Source of the DNA: Diplonema japonicum | Taxonomy: Eukaryota; Euglenozoa; Diplonemea; Diplonemida; Diplonemidae | Reading direction: 5' to 3' | DNA: 64,000 bases | Assembly: GCA_964019335.1 (NCBI GenBank) | Contig: OZ025713.1 | Location: 62,001-126,000 of the forward strand | Shown here: piece by piece, positions 42,119-53,466 of the stretch | Position numbering within the stretch: position 1 is the stretch's first letter | How the letters are laid out: every line of letters begins with the position of its first letter | Program-made: the position numbers and the translations under genes | Notes under the pieces: model-generated | What the model saw: only the letters and a program-made list of their open reading frames with translations | What the model was told of the DNA's origin: nothing | The model's database searches: none

Positions 42119-45100
42119 ACTCAAAGTACAGGACAAGCCCCCCGCTAGAGGGCCGCCCTATGGGAGGGGGGGGTCTATCTGTTAATACTCCCCTTCTGGA
42201 GCATTGCTTTCATCCCGATTGTGGCTGCGAGCGTCTTGCGGAGTAGTGTGATGCGATCCCGCTTGTAGGCGGCCTTCAAATCCATCAGCTTGTCGTGCGT
42301 GGACTGGGTAGCAAAAATGGGCCTCCTGGAGAAGCCTATAGCTGCCTTTCCTCCTATGGCGATGAGGGACTTCACCCTTTTCTGCTCATCCGCTGGGAAG
42401 GGGCGTCGCTTCTTCCGTGCCCTGCACGCTGCGTTTATCTTTACGATTAGGGCCTTGATTCTGCGTGCCCTATCTTCCAGCAGGCCTCCTAATGATTTAC
42501 CGGTCGTCCATTCGAAGTCAATGGCTAGCTCCACCGCCGACACCTCCGAGGCGGTGTCCTTCTCCACCCAGCGCAGCTGTGACAACCATTGTAGCAGCGG
42601 GTTCAGGTACTGGGACAGGACCCCACCCACTCCCTCGAGCTCGCCTGCTATCGGAACGGGGCATCTCTTTCCTACTACATTTCGTTCCCACGGTAGCGGC
42701 TGTGTGTTGACGTCCTCCTTCTGCATGAGCTCCACGTCCCGCTTCTCAACCACCACGGCCAAGTATCGTTGCAGTTTTTCCAGGTATGCAAAGGCATGTC
42801 CTCTCGGCAGTATTGCGTGTAGCTCAAGACACAGGGGCCATCCCGTCCTGTCGCGCAGCGGTTCCAAACCGTCCTGTGCCAGCTCGTCCCGTGCGCAGGC
42901 ACACTCGTAAAGCTGATGGCGGAGTAAGGTTACCGTGTCCGGGTGTGGTGACTCACACAGGTCACACCTGAACCCTTGTGTGCGTGGTACTTCCGTCGTT
43001 GGGACGTGGTCTATGCTGTCCCCGTCTTCCTCGGTGCCATCTCCTTCTGGTGCCAGGGGGACGCTCCTTTGACTCGTACCTGCATGCGGGCTAAGGTAGG
43101 GGACCCCTCCGGCGATCACCCGTCTCAGGCAGTAGGACATGAGTGGGTCCTTGGCTGTCTTCCACAGTTGGTTGGTTTTGGGATCCGCTCCCGCCTCCAT
43201 CCCCTTCACTGTGCTTCTTTCGTTCGCCAGTGACCTGCTCCGGGCTTTCCTCACCGCGTCCCTAAAGGCGTGCCCGCGCTCGGCCCAGGGTTTGTTCCTA
43301 CAGTCTAGCAGCTGCGTCCAGTTCCACCCTATGTAGGGGAGCCACCGACATATCAGGTTGCCTACTGGCCCCATTGGGATGGACCCCGTGCCGCACCCCG
43401 CAGCGATCCGTGTGCATCTCTGTCGCAGTCTCTCGTCCTCAAGCGCTCTGGACACTACCTTCAGGGAGTGGTATATCACATAGGAGAGGGGGTCGCTGGT
43501 GTGCCCCTTCAAGAGGACCGTGTTGACCGCGGTTGGAGATCGTCCACGATGATGCGGGCCCCACAGATTGCATGTTACCCTCGTTGACAACTTCTTGAGT
43601 GTCTCGTCACATGGGGGAGAGAACGGCCCGCTGTAGAGGCATGACGGGAGTACTGTCGTGCTGACCATGTGTGCTTTGGTCTCGAAAGCTAATCTCGTGC
43701 ACCCTAGCCGGTCTAGTGAGTCAAGTGCATCCGTGGATGGTCTGTTCCATTTCGTTCCTGTCCTGCGCGTGTTGATCTTCACGCCAAGCCCTTTGAAGTC
43801 CGTCACTGTCTTGTAAGGTACAGCAACTACCGAGCCTTTCCTAATCGCCGTACGGTCTCCTACGACTCTCGACTTGTAACCCTCTGCGGTGCCAAAGCCA
43901 ACCGTCTTTTCCTCGTTGACCTTCATGCCAGTCAGGTCGCAGAACTCCAGAGTCCCTTCGACCGCTGCTTGTAGGGAGTCGCGTAGCTTCGCTAACAGGT
44001 AAGCGTCGTCGGCATATGCTAGCACCTCGGCGTCCGGCGCTACTTGCTCGATGGCCCGTATCATGATGGAGAGCAGGGCGTTGATGACAATGACCGACAA
44101 CGGGCACCCCTGGAGGATTCCGTTTGTGGCCTCAAATGTGTCACCTACTCCTATGGGGTACTTGAACCTCCTTGTGATCTGGGAATACATCCCCTGGAGT
44201 GCTTTCCCTATGGACTCGTCCATCCCCAGGGCGCTCATGAGGTCAAGTGACAGCTGTTGTGGGACTAGGTCGAAGCACTTTCGAAAATCCAGGGCTAGTC
44301 CCTCCAGAGGCTCTCCTTCCACCGAAGCCAGCTCCAGCTTGGTACACAGTTCCATGAGGGCTGTTGTCGTACTGTGCTTGGGCCTAAACCCGTGCTGTCT
44401 CGGCGTGATCCAACGTTCCTGCCAGTCAAGGACATCCTTCAGCCTCGTACACGCCCACAAGCGGTAGATGGTGCTGGTCACTGTGATGGGTCGGTGGTTC
44501 AGCGGTGCTGACCCTTCACCCTTTGGTATCAGTGACACCAGGGCTGTCGTGATCTGTCTCGGCCACTGGCCCGTCTCCTCAATCAGGTTGAAGAGGTCTG
44601 CGAAGGCCTTCAGGATGCTCACCGGGAGACGTTTCAGCTCACTCATTCGCCAGCCGTCTACGCCACAGGCTCCCTTCTCCGGCTTCTTTTTGACCACTTC
44701 TCTTAGCCGCTCTGCTGTGATCGGGGTCCGCGTCATTGGGGTTTTCTTGATTAAGTCCCTGTAGCGTTGTGCGAATCGTTCGTACTGCGGCTCGTCTTCT
44801 GGTGTCCGCGCAGAAAAGATGCCCGACCAAGCATCCCGCATCACCTCGTCCATCTTCCGTAGGTTTGCGGTCACCCCGCCGTCTGCTGTCTCAACCACAT
44901 CTGTCTTCTGGTTTGGGCGGTCTCTGACCCAGGCTGTGATGTGTCTGCGCTCCTTCCCAAAGTCTGAGCGTATTGAACGTTCGTATGCTTTCGCCTGCAT
45001 GTTCTTGCGTTGTAGGAGCAGCTCCGATAACATTCCCTGGGCGTAGTCTTCAGCTATTTCCAGCTCTCCCCTGATGCTATCAATACTCCCTGCCGCGTCG

Positions 45101-45751
45101 GTCTTGCAGGATTCGACCTTCAGCTCTTCCCCCAACGTTGTAATGTTCCTGAGTGTGTTCCGTACCTCTACTGGGAGCGGCCCGCAGTGCCCGCCCTCAT
45201 AGAGCTTTAACATTTGTTGTTTTGCGCTTCGGATTTTGAGCTTCAACTTCTCAAGTCGTTGTTGTCGATTTGTTGCCGCCCCAACTGTCGACTCCGTAGA
45301 CCTCGCACTCAGCTCCGACTTCGTAGGCTCCCGAACCTTGCCTCTCCCGGTGTATACGCTGCGCACCGGACCCACGTATCCATGTAGTAGGTACTGCTCC
45401 GCGAGGTCTGCTATCTCCGAGAACGCTTCGGTGGGCTTCTGCGCCGTAATGAACTCACGGTATTTCGACTTCTGCATCAGTGTCTCCGCTACTCCGGTGG
45501 GTGCCCTCTTGGTCTTCGGTATCTCCTGCGGGACGGTGTATCTTAGGACTTCTTGTCGGAAGGCTGGGATGTTGAGTGTTACCGACAGGCATCGGTGGTC
45601 CGACCCGGAGATAGCCTCGTTTACTCCACAATGTTCGAGCCCCTGGGCCGCGATGTTGTTCAACAGTACCCTATCCACCCGCGTACTGCAGTTGGTTCTG
45701 ACAAGCGTGCTCTCTACCTGCACTCCATCCCTCCGAGCACAGAACGCAGCA
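42119..45751 (-). mobile_element. Non-LTR retrotransposon RT2, 5'-truncated, intact RT
   Basis: The 5' end is lost near 45751 beside an A run on +. The 3'UTR after the stop is about 55 nt with a hairpin-like GGGCGGCCCTCTAGCGG part and ends TGTCCTGTACTTTGAGT at 42119. The same tail occurs alone at 34979-35021. The coding part is described separately. No target-site duplication was clear. Confidence 0.85.
42175..45751 (-). CDS. RT2 polyprotein: APE endonuclease remnant, reverse transcriptase, zinc finger
   Basis: Open from the truncation point to the stop at 42175 (about 1190 aa). The N-terminus keeps the end of an APE-type endonuclease (TRVDRVLLNNIAAQGLEHCG and the SGSDHRCLSVTL motif). A charged coiled-coil-like linker follows (about 140-250), then the reverse transcriptase with GACGVDGWRMSELKRLPVSI, HRPITVTSTIYRLWACTRL, the QHGFRPKHSTTTAL motif, LDFRKCFDLVP, NGILQGCPLS and catalytic YADD (LAYADDAYLL). 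A C-terminal finger-like motif (CDLCESPHPDTVTLLRHQLYEC, split here as CDLC...H...C) and the end QKGSINR-stop match RT1. The frame is uninterrupted, so it may be young. The full-length start is missing, so it is not expected to move by itself. Confidence 0.87.
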
Positions 45752-46664
45752 AAAAAAAAAAAAGGAAAAAAGTTATTTGCTTACCGTGAACGGTGTTTTT
45801 TCTCAAAAAAAAGAGATTTTCAAAAAACACCAAAATAATTGTCGTATTTCTTTTTCTTCTTTTTTTCAAAAAATAAATAATAATGATAAATAGAAAACTA
45901 GAACAATCTTTTGTTCCCCCCTTTTCCTTTTTTCTTTTGTAATCATTCACTGGTGGAGGGTATTTTTTTTCTTTGTGGAAAAGTCATCACAAAGACAACG
46001 GGGGGGGGGGGGGGGGTGGACAATCAATATGTCTAGACCTGCTCTTCAGTCCTTTCCAGCAGAACCGAGGGCTTTCGTAACGAATTTACGGCATTGTTGT
46101 TGATTCAAAAAAGAAAGCGCTCCTTAAGGCGCTTTAAGCTTCTAAAAAAATGATTGTAGACTCAAGGCACTAGGAGGAGACCCTTCAAAAGAACAACTTA
46201 ACCACAGCTTAATAAAAAGAACTGGCGGTTTTTCTTTGTTTACAATTATGGGGGGGGGGGGGTGTAACAGATCTTCTTCTTCTCGTTCGCTTTCTCTATG
46301 ACCAAAACGTTACAAACCGTTACAAACATGCTCAAATCTTTTTTTTCAAAAACCCTATTTTGACGATCTGAGCCCATTCCAGCCATTAAAACCCAAAATA
46401 GAGCCTTATTTAAGGCCTTAAATGCAGTTTTGAAAAAACTGGTTTTCAGACCTGTGATTCTCCTGGATTTATGATTAACCCGACTGTGATCGAAAATCTA
46501 AAATTGCTCGGGTCGGGTTTCAAAACCCGAAGGTGATCGGTTAACCCTGGACACTATGTAATAAGTAAAGTAAACCCGAAGCCCGTTATATCAAAAGAAC
46601 GGCAAAAAAAAAAAAAAAAAACACAGGTTTGAGCTTTCACAGAAACACACGCTGACAGCCTCTC
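45752..46664. other. Intergenic region
   Basis: A/T-rich with two poly-G runs (46000-46016, 46250-46262). 46320-46560 is a more complex stretch, with an imperfect inverted pair around gctcgggtcgggtttcaaaa and acccga. No gene is recognised. Confidence 0.45.
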
Positions 46665-49600
46665 TCATATTATGTGCAACCTTTCACCTCTACCCGTACC
46701 AGTACCACTGGATAAGGTACGGAGCCGCCTAGTGCTGAAGACGCTGGACGCACTCCCCACCTTCAAAGGAGGGGTGTGCCTGTTCCCTGATAGCCGTAGT
46801 GGTGGAGGAGTCTTTGACTTTTCCGATTTATTCAGGGCACTGAGGGCACTGTAGTTGCTGTAAGCACTGCCCCCCATGAGGTCATCGTCTAGCTTCTCCA
46901 GAGACGCCACGGCACTGATCACAGGCAGCTCGGCCTCCATAGGTTGCAGGTCTTCTAGCATCACAACATCTTCACGCGCCACATCACCCTCCTCGATGCT
47001 GTTCCCGCAGCACAGGAAGTGCGCCACAAACGACCCCTTCCTCCCCTTCTCGTCCCAGACACAGTACTCGTCCACCACGAACACCACCAAGTCGATCACG
47101 AACTTCAGGAGGATCACATACACAATGACCATCGAGAGCTGTCCTGCAACACCTGCCGTCCAGTGGTCAGTGGGGTGGCTGCTTCCCAAGGCAACGGTGA
47201 TGAGGATCGTCACGACCAGCTCCATCCCCACCACACAGGTGTCCAGGAAGTTCTCGTAAGGTGCGATGTAAGGACGGAGAAGCAGAACCAGCAGCATCAC
47301 TCCCAGAATGGTCGCCGTGATCCCCGCCTTCGTCATGCACTGGTCTGAGTTCAGGGGTTCCCACGCCGACACAATCCCCATCAGGAAGGTGGTGAGGAGT
47401 TCCCAGCACAGGTAGTACCTGAAGATCCCAGGGCGGTAGGCATCGTACGATAGCCCGTTCAGCCCACACCACACACCGTCCCCCTCTTGTTTCTTAGACA
47501 CCCACTCCTGTTTTCCCCAGAAGGCCCACTGCAGGATCCCCCCTCCCGTGGGAAGATTATCAACCAGTGCTCTCCTTGGAACTGTCTTTCCTACTCTCCA
47601 AGCGTACACAGCGAACAGCCCAGGGAACACCGCCAGATCCACAGCAGCCAGCACCTTGAACCCCATTGTCGAGTAGAGCAGGGCGGCGAAGCACGACAGC
47701 ACCGACCCCCCGAACAGGAACTGAATCGGGATGAGCGACCACCCCACACGTGCCCTCGCAAGGATGTACAGTGTGCTCTCCCCAGGGTGCCGCGAGCGGA
47801 CGATCGTCACAGCGGTCCCTGCTGCCAGGACAAGTGCCACCTGCATGCCGACACTTCCCACCAGAGCCCCGTTCACCTCCTTGTTCACTCCAGAGCCAAT
47901 CGTGAGCCCCAAGGGGCAGTGTCCTGTCCAGCTTCGTCGTCCCATCAGAGGGACACAGCATCATGCGTTGAACGAGGGATGCCCGCACCAAAGCGGGGCC
48001 TGCCGATGCAGAGGCCGGTACAGCAGCAGCCACCACTGTCACAGAGGCCGTCGCTGCCGCCGTTGTTCCTTCCAGCTGTTCGTGGTTCGGGAGGATGTTC
48101 GCTTCTCCTTTCATCTGCACTGTCACCTTGCACCCCACCCCGCACTCACACTCCATCCCGTCAGCAGCATTCCCACATACAAACGAGCTGCTCGCCCTAA
48201 AAAGCTCTTCCCTCAGGAGAACGGCCACCACCTCACCCTTCCCCTCGAACCCTGTGTAGTTCCCGTCTCGTATCATCAGGTCTACCCCGTCACGACCATC
48301 GCTCACCTTCGCCGTTACCGCTTCCTCGTTCTGCTTGCTGGATGCCACGAACCCCACCCCTGCTGCATCAGGTGCCTTGTCAGTCTCCAGAATCACACAC
48401 GCCCCCCCACCACAGGTCACAGGGGGTGTTCCCCCAAGCACCCGGCCACCGCGACCACTGCCACTATTTCCAAAGGTCATGGACCCCCCAGGCCAGATGA
48501 GAACTACATATATATATATGAGTTAAAGGAAGTCTTTGTGAGACGCCCCCTTGTTCTCATCTTCTACCTGCACCTATCCCCTTTCAGCAGCGGGTTCTCC
48601 TCCTTTGGTGGTCTTGCCGGCCTTCTCCCCAGCCTGGCCGCTCTTTCTCTTCGTTCTCTCGCCCATTGTCCTTTCAATGCCTCTAGGTCATGCTTGGTCT
48701 TCGGTGATGCAAATATCGCCCTCCTGTTCCATCCGATCACCGCCTTTGTCCTCCCGATGGATCGTAGTGTGTGCACCCTTGTGCTCGGCTCAGCTGGGAA
48801 GGCCCTCCTTCCTTTCACCTTCTTCAGTACCCTCCCTAGCTCCCATGTGTGCCAGATCTTCTTCATCAGTCCAATCTCCTCGCTTTCTGCTGTACTTCTG
48901 CGAGATCCCCCAGCTTCCCTCCAAGGGTCTTCCCGGTCACGTTCTCGAAATCCAGTGCCAGCTCCACCGTCGACACTGACGTGTTTCTGCTGCCTGCATA
49001 CCAGCGCAGTTGCCGCATCCACCTCAGCACCTCCTTCGTGTACTCCCGTAGGACATCCCCTGCCGGTAGCTTGCCGAAGTCCTTGTCCGACGGTTTGAGA
49101 ACTACTAACAAAGGAACCCCGGAACCGTATTCCAAGAGCCGCCCGAGGAGACGGAAGCGAATGGTCCCTCCGTCCCCTCTGATCACATCCCCAGTGAAGC
49201 GCTCCGGATGGATCCTACACTGGAACCTCTTTCCATCAGGTGAGGCTGTGACAGGAGGGGCCGCAGTGGGAAGTGCTGTGGGAGGGATCGCTGTTGCTGG
49301 AGTAGAAGTGGGAGTCTGTGTCGGGGTGAGGGTGGCGGGTGCTGTTGTGGGAGGTGCATCGGTGTTGGGGACGAAGGTGGAGGGGGGCACTGTCGGTGGG
49401 GAAGACGTCGGGGGCTGTGTGAGGGGCACCAGGGTGGGGGGTGCTGAGGTAGGGGGTGCCACCGTTGGTACTGCTGTGTCTGGTGTCACCGTGGCAGGTG
49501 GCTGCGTATCGGGCACAAGAGTTTCAGGGGCTGGAGTTCTTGGTGCCAGTGTGGCAGGCTCAAAAGTGTCAGGTGCGATGGTTATAGGAACGAGCGTGTC

Positions 49601-52284
49601 CGGGCTAGCAGTGGCAGGAACAAGTGTCATTGGGGCGGGGGTACTGGTTGCTGATGTCGTACCAGGAACGAGTGTGTCTGGTGCTATTGTATCAGGAACG
49701 ATCGTGGGTGGAGCTGTGTCAGGAGCTGCTGAAGCTGGGAAGGGTGTGCTCGGAGCAGACGTATCTGGAAACGGTGTCGACGGGGCAGCAGTGTTCGGTG
49801 GCGTTGTGTCAGGTGCCGTAGTAGGGACCGCCGTGTCAGGCGCAGGGGTCGGAGGTGCCACTGTGGTACCTGGTACCAAGGTGTCAGGGGCACTTGTCGC
49901 AGGTGCAGGTGTATCAGGTGCAGCAGTGCTTGGGGCCAGCGTATCAGGAGCTGTATTTTCTTTCTTATTTACAGGAACTCAAGAACTATGGCAATATGTT
50001 TACGAGATAAAAACCTCCGAAGTTACCGTAAAAATTAAATAACAACGTGTAGTCCTTAATGGCCAGTGCAACCGAAGAAAATGCCATGTTTAGAAATGTT
50101 CAAAAAAAAATATCCTCATACCAACAGTATCTGGAGAAGGGGTCTTAGGAACCGGTGTAAACGGTGCACTAGTAGCAGGAGGCTGCGTGGCAGGAGCTTG
50201 AGTAGCTGGAGGCTGTGTGGCAGGCGCCTGAGTAGCAGGAAGTTGTGTTGCCGGAGCCTGAGTGGCAGGAGCTTGTGTAGCGGGAGCCTGTGTTGCTGGT
50301 GGTTGCGTGCCGGGGGGCTGCGTAGCAGGTACTTGCGTTGCTGGAGCCTGTGTAGTAGGAGCTTGTGTTGCTGGAGGTTGCGTAGCAGGAGCCTGTGTTG
50401 CTGGAGGCTGTGTGGCGGGGTGTGTGGCAGGAACTTGCGTTGCCGGAGATTGTGTAGCAGGTGCTTGTGTTGCTGGAGGTTGCGTGGCGGGGGCCTGCGT
50501 GACAGGAGCTTGCGTTGCCGGATATTGTGTAGCGGGTGCCTGTGTAGCTGGAGGTTGTGTCGCTGGAGGCTGAGTGGCAGGAGGTTGCGTGGCGGGGGAC
50601 TGTGTGTCAGGTGCTTGCGTTGCCGGAGGTTGTGTAGCAGGTGCCTGTGTTGCTGGAAGTTGTGTGGCGGGGGACTGCGTGTCGGGAGCTTGCGTTGCCG
50701 GAGGTTGCGTAGCAGGTGCCTGCGTTGCTGGAGGTTGTGTGGCGGGGGTTTGCGTGGCAGGAGCTTGCGTTGCCGGAGGTTGTGTAGCAGGAACTTGTGT
50801 AGCTGGAGGCTGTGTGGCAGGAGGTTGTGTTGCCGGAGCCTGTGTTGCCGGAGGTTGTGTGGCGGGGGCCTGCGTGTCGGGAGCTTGCGTTGCCGGAGGT
50901 TGCGTAGCAGGTGCCTGAGTTGCGGGGGCCTGCGTGGCAGGAGCTGGGTTGCTGGAGGTTGTGTGGCGGGGGCCTGCGTGTCAGGAGCTTGCGTTGCCGG
51001 AGGTTGTGTAGCAGGAGGTTGTGTCGCCGGAGCCTGTGTTGCTGGAGCTTGTGTATCGGGAGCCTGTGTTGCCGGAGGTTGCGTGGCGGGGGCCTGTGTG
51101 GCAGGAGCTTGTGTTGCAGGAGCCGGTGTTGCTGGTGGTTGAGTGGCGGGGGGCTGTGTAGCCGGAGGTTGCGTAGCTGGAGGCTGTGTGGCTGGGGGCT
51201 GCGTCGCCGGAGCCGGTGTTGCAGGGGCGCTTGTGGGAATCGCTGTAGGGGGGGCATCGGTGGGGACGGCTGTGGGATCTGGCGCGTTTAAGTCAATAAC
51301 CTGCAGGCCTTTCTCAAAGTCCGTGACGTAGACGTACGGCTTGTCGAGCACAAGCCCCTTAGGCTTGCCAGGCGTCTTGACGATGCTCGTGAGTGAGAGG
51401 GTGGCCTTATTGGACGCGTCGACAATGGCCAGCCCGCCTTCCCCGTTGTTGGGACCTTCACATGCCACGTAGATGGTGTTTGTGGGGGGGTCGAAGACAG
51501 AGTCCCTGCATTTGAGCCCAATGGCGAGTTCCCCGACGAAGGTGGGGGCCAAAAAATCTGTTGTGTCGAAGATGTGCACCCCGCCGCTCCAACCGCTGCT
51601 TCTCTTCTCCGAAGCGATAAATATAAATTCATTATAGCTTGATACGCCGTGGCCCTTCCCGTTGAACGGAGTAGTTGATTTCTTGCGCAGCTCCACAGTG
51701 GGGTTAGAAATGTCGCCGATCAAGATACTGCCGTCTAACACACAGTAACAAAGCCCACGGGAGAAGTCAACGTTGAAGCCCAAGCCCTTGAGGATGGTGC
51801 TGGAGCGGGCGATACTGGGCACGTCTGATGGTGTCAAGGTAGCACTGGCAACGGCCAACTGCCCTCCCATGATGAGACGGTTATTAGTCTCGTCATAGTA
51901 CGCGTGCTCCATCCAGTTAAAGTCGCACTCATGTAGCATAACCATGGGGTTCATGGTAATATCGAAGACTCTCACCTTCCCGCCTCGGCATGGTACCTAC
52001 ATCCTTGTTCTTGCACTGTTCGTAGCCACCTGCCCGGGCCTGTCTGAATCCGAGTCATGTTTCTGCAGTTGCACTGGGCTGCTAGGATTTGAAACGTCAA
52101 TGATCTCAAGCCCGTTCGCCGCTGCGTGCGACACAAACACAAGGTCCCCGTTCTTCGTGATGAACTCCGCCCTTGGTGGCGAGTAATCGTTTGTGTTCCC
52201 GATGATCGCCGCTGTCTCTACATCCTGCAGCAGAAAGAGGATAAGGGCGTATAAAAAAGAGAGCTTTCTCATCTTCACGACCAT
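46665..52284 (-). pseudogene. LVIVD-propeller / stalk / multi-pass surface protein, broken paralogue
   Basis: This is the paralogue of the intact gene at 58224-62249: ATG at 52284, signal peptide, LVIVD-type propeller, Pro/Thr stalk, an intron at 50121-49951 in the same place, and the multi-pass region to 46665. Lesions: (1) an in-frame TAG at 51999-51997 where the paralogue has Tyr (RTRMYV); (2) a frameshift near 50945 in the stalk, after which the ATQAPATQ frame continues in another phase; (3) a truncated RT3 element inserted at 48508-49095 with a target-site duplication; (4) loss of 2 nt near 47916 (DRTL-PLG versus DRTLNPLG). The membrane region after the last lesion is still clean, so decay is recent or conversion keeps refreshing it. 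A 270-bp stalk/domain stretch (49258-49529) is identical to 60179-60450. Confidence 0.85.
48498..49105 (-). mobile_element. Truncated RT3 retrotransposon with 10-bp target-site duplication
   Basis: The element body 48508-49095 (588 bp) is flanked by TGAGAACTAC at 48498-48507 and 49096-49105. The intact paralogue lacks the insert at this point. The minus-strand frame encodes an RT-lineage C-terminus: VLRWMRQLRWYAGSRN, VSTVELALDFENVTGKTLGG (RT2 has VSAVELAIDFEWTTGKSLGG), then RRAIFASP and LLKGDRCR-stop. The tail is GTGAGACGCC on + preceded by (AT)n, the same end as at 22424. A short internal frame change splits it into two overlapping frames. Confidence 0.92.
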
Positions 52285-52364
52285 GGGGTGGGGGGTGGGG
52301 GGGGGATAACCTGTGAAAGTTCTTGTTGAACAGAAACAACACGTCGAGAAAAGGAAAAAAAGGC

Positions 52365-52395
52365 TTGGGGGGTCTATCTCTTGATACTCCCTGGC
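52365..52395 (-). repeat. RT-family 3' end remnant
   Basis: + strand ggggggtctatctcttgata then ctccctggctg reads on minus as GGGAGTATCAAGAGATAG, i.e. GSIKR-stop, the C-terminus of RT1/RT2-type proteins, followed by the C-run also found after RT2. Confidence 0.55.
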
Positions 52396-52444
52396 TGCAC
52401 CTACTACAACTTCCAAATTTTTATTCTGTGCTGTTTGTGTCACG

Positions 52445-52883
52445 ACCGCAAAGTACTCCAGCAAGGTCCGCTCCCTTGCTCAGCCGCACTGTTCTCGTGG
52501 CTCCCGTTCTTGTTCATCAGCATCACTGCTGCGAGCGAGTTCAGAGCCTCAGAGTGAGCTGTGGGTGACAGGTTGGCACAGCACAGCGACACCACCTACT
52601 CGTTGTGCTCCAACTCTGCCGCCGCCTGAAGAACTGTCTTCCCGTCCACAACAGGCATTGCCATGCTGAGCGGGTAGACTGCAAGCCTTCCTTCACGTGT
52701 CACCGGATGGAGTTCAAGGGCAAGCCTGCCTCAGTGATCGAAGTCGATTTCCTGCAACTCCACCCCACGCTGCTGCTCTACCTCGCCAACTGTCCACGCA
52801 GCTCCGCCGCTTCCCACGCTGTTTTAAGGAGGCGACGTCAGGGCCTTCGCAGCCTGCACACCAGATCCCGCTGTCGTTGCCAT
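52445..52883 (-). pseudogene. Decayed fragment of the ADP-ribosyltransferase gene
   Basis: The minus strand starts ATGGCAACGACAGCGGGATC (MATTAGSGVQAAKALTSPP), matching exon 1 of the gene at 41106. It then shows collapsed pieces of the linker (VELQEIDFDH, HPVTREGR, VVDGKTVLQAAAELEHNE, NGSHENSAA). Stops, frameshifts and large deletions remove the catalytic region and all ankyrin repeats. Confidence 0.8.
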
Positions 52884-53466
52884 GTTGGTTCCTGTGTATT
52901 CTTGCAGTGGGGCATGTGGTGGTGCAAATACCAACATCAAGAGGGTAAAAAAAAAAAGAAGAAAAGAGAGGGAGAAAAAAAATAAAAGAGAAATTTAAAA
53001 AAGAAAACAAAAATGTTAAAAGGCTGAGTTCTCGAATTGTGTTCACAAAATCAAATAAGTTTGTCGTCTTCCTGGTTATTCTTATTGGCTTGCTCCCCTG
53101 CGTCACCTCATAACAGGGCGATTTGCTGCAGAAGAGCAAAAATCAAAAAGGAAGAAGAAAAAAAAAAAAAAAGAGACATTTAACGCCAAGGTGACACAAG
53201 ATAAACTAACACCCGAGTATCCGCGGGCATTTGTTCGAAGAAAAGAAAAAATGAAAGAAAAGTTAAGTTTTAGGAAGTAACCAAGATCAAGAGTAGGGAG
53301 AAAGAAGAAATGAGGGCGGTGGGGGGGGAGGGGAGGAAACGGGTCCCGTTCTTCTTTTCTCTTTAACTGGCCGGCCTCATTTTCGTAAATAAAAGGAGGG
53401 CGCAACAAAATAAAAGAAGGGTTAGGGAGGGACTCGTTCTCGTTCTCTTTTCTTTTCTCTGTTACA

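Noticed and set aside
50262-51331. Plus-strand frames of GACVAGGCVAGA-type repeats
   Set aside because: They are the antisense of the Pro/Thr stalk (ATQAPATQ units) of the broken surface-protein gene; codon-level repeats are open in several frames.
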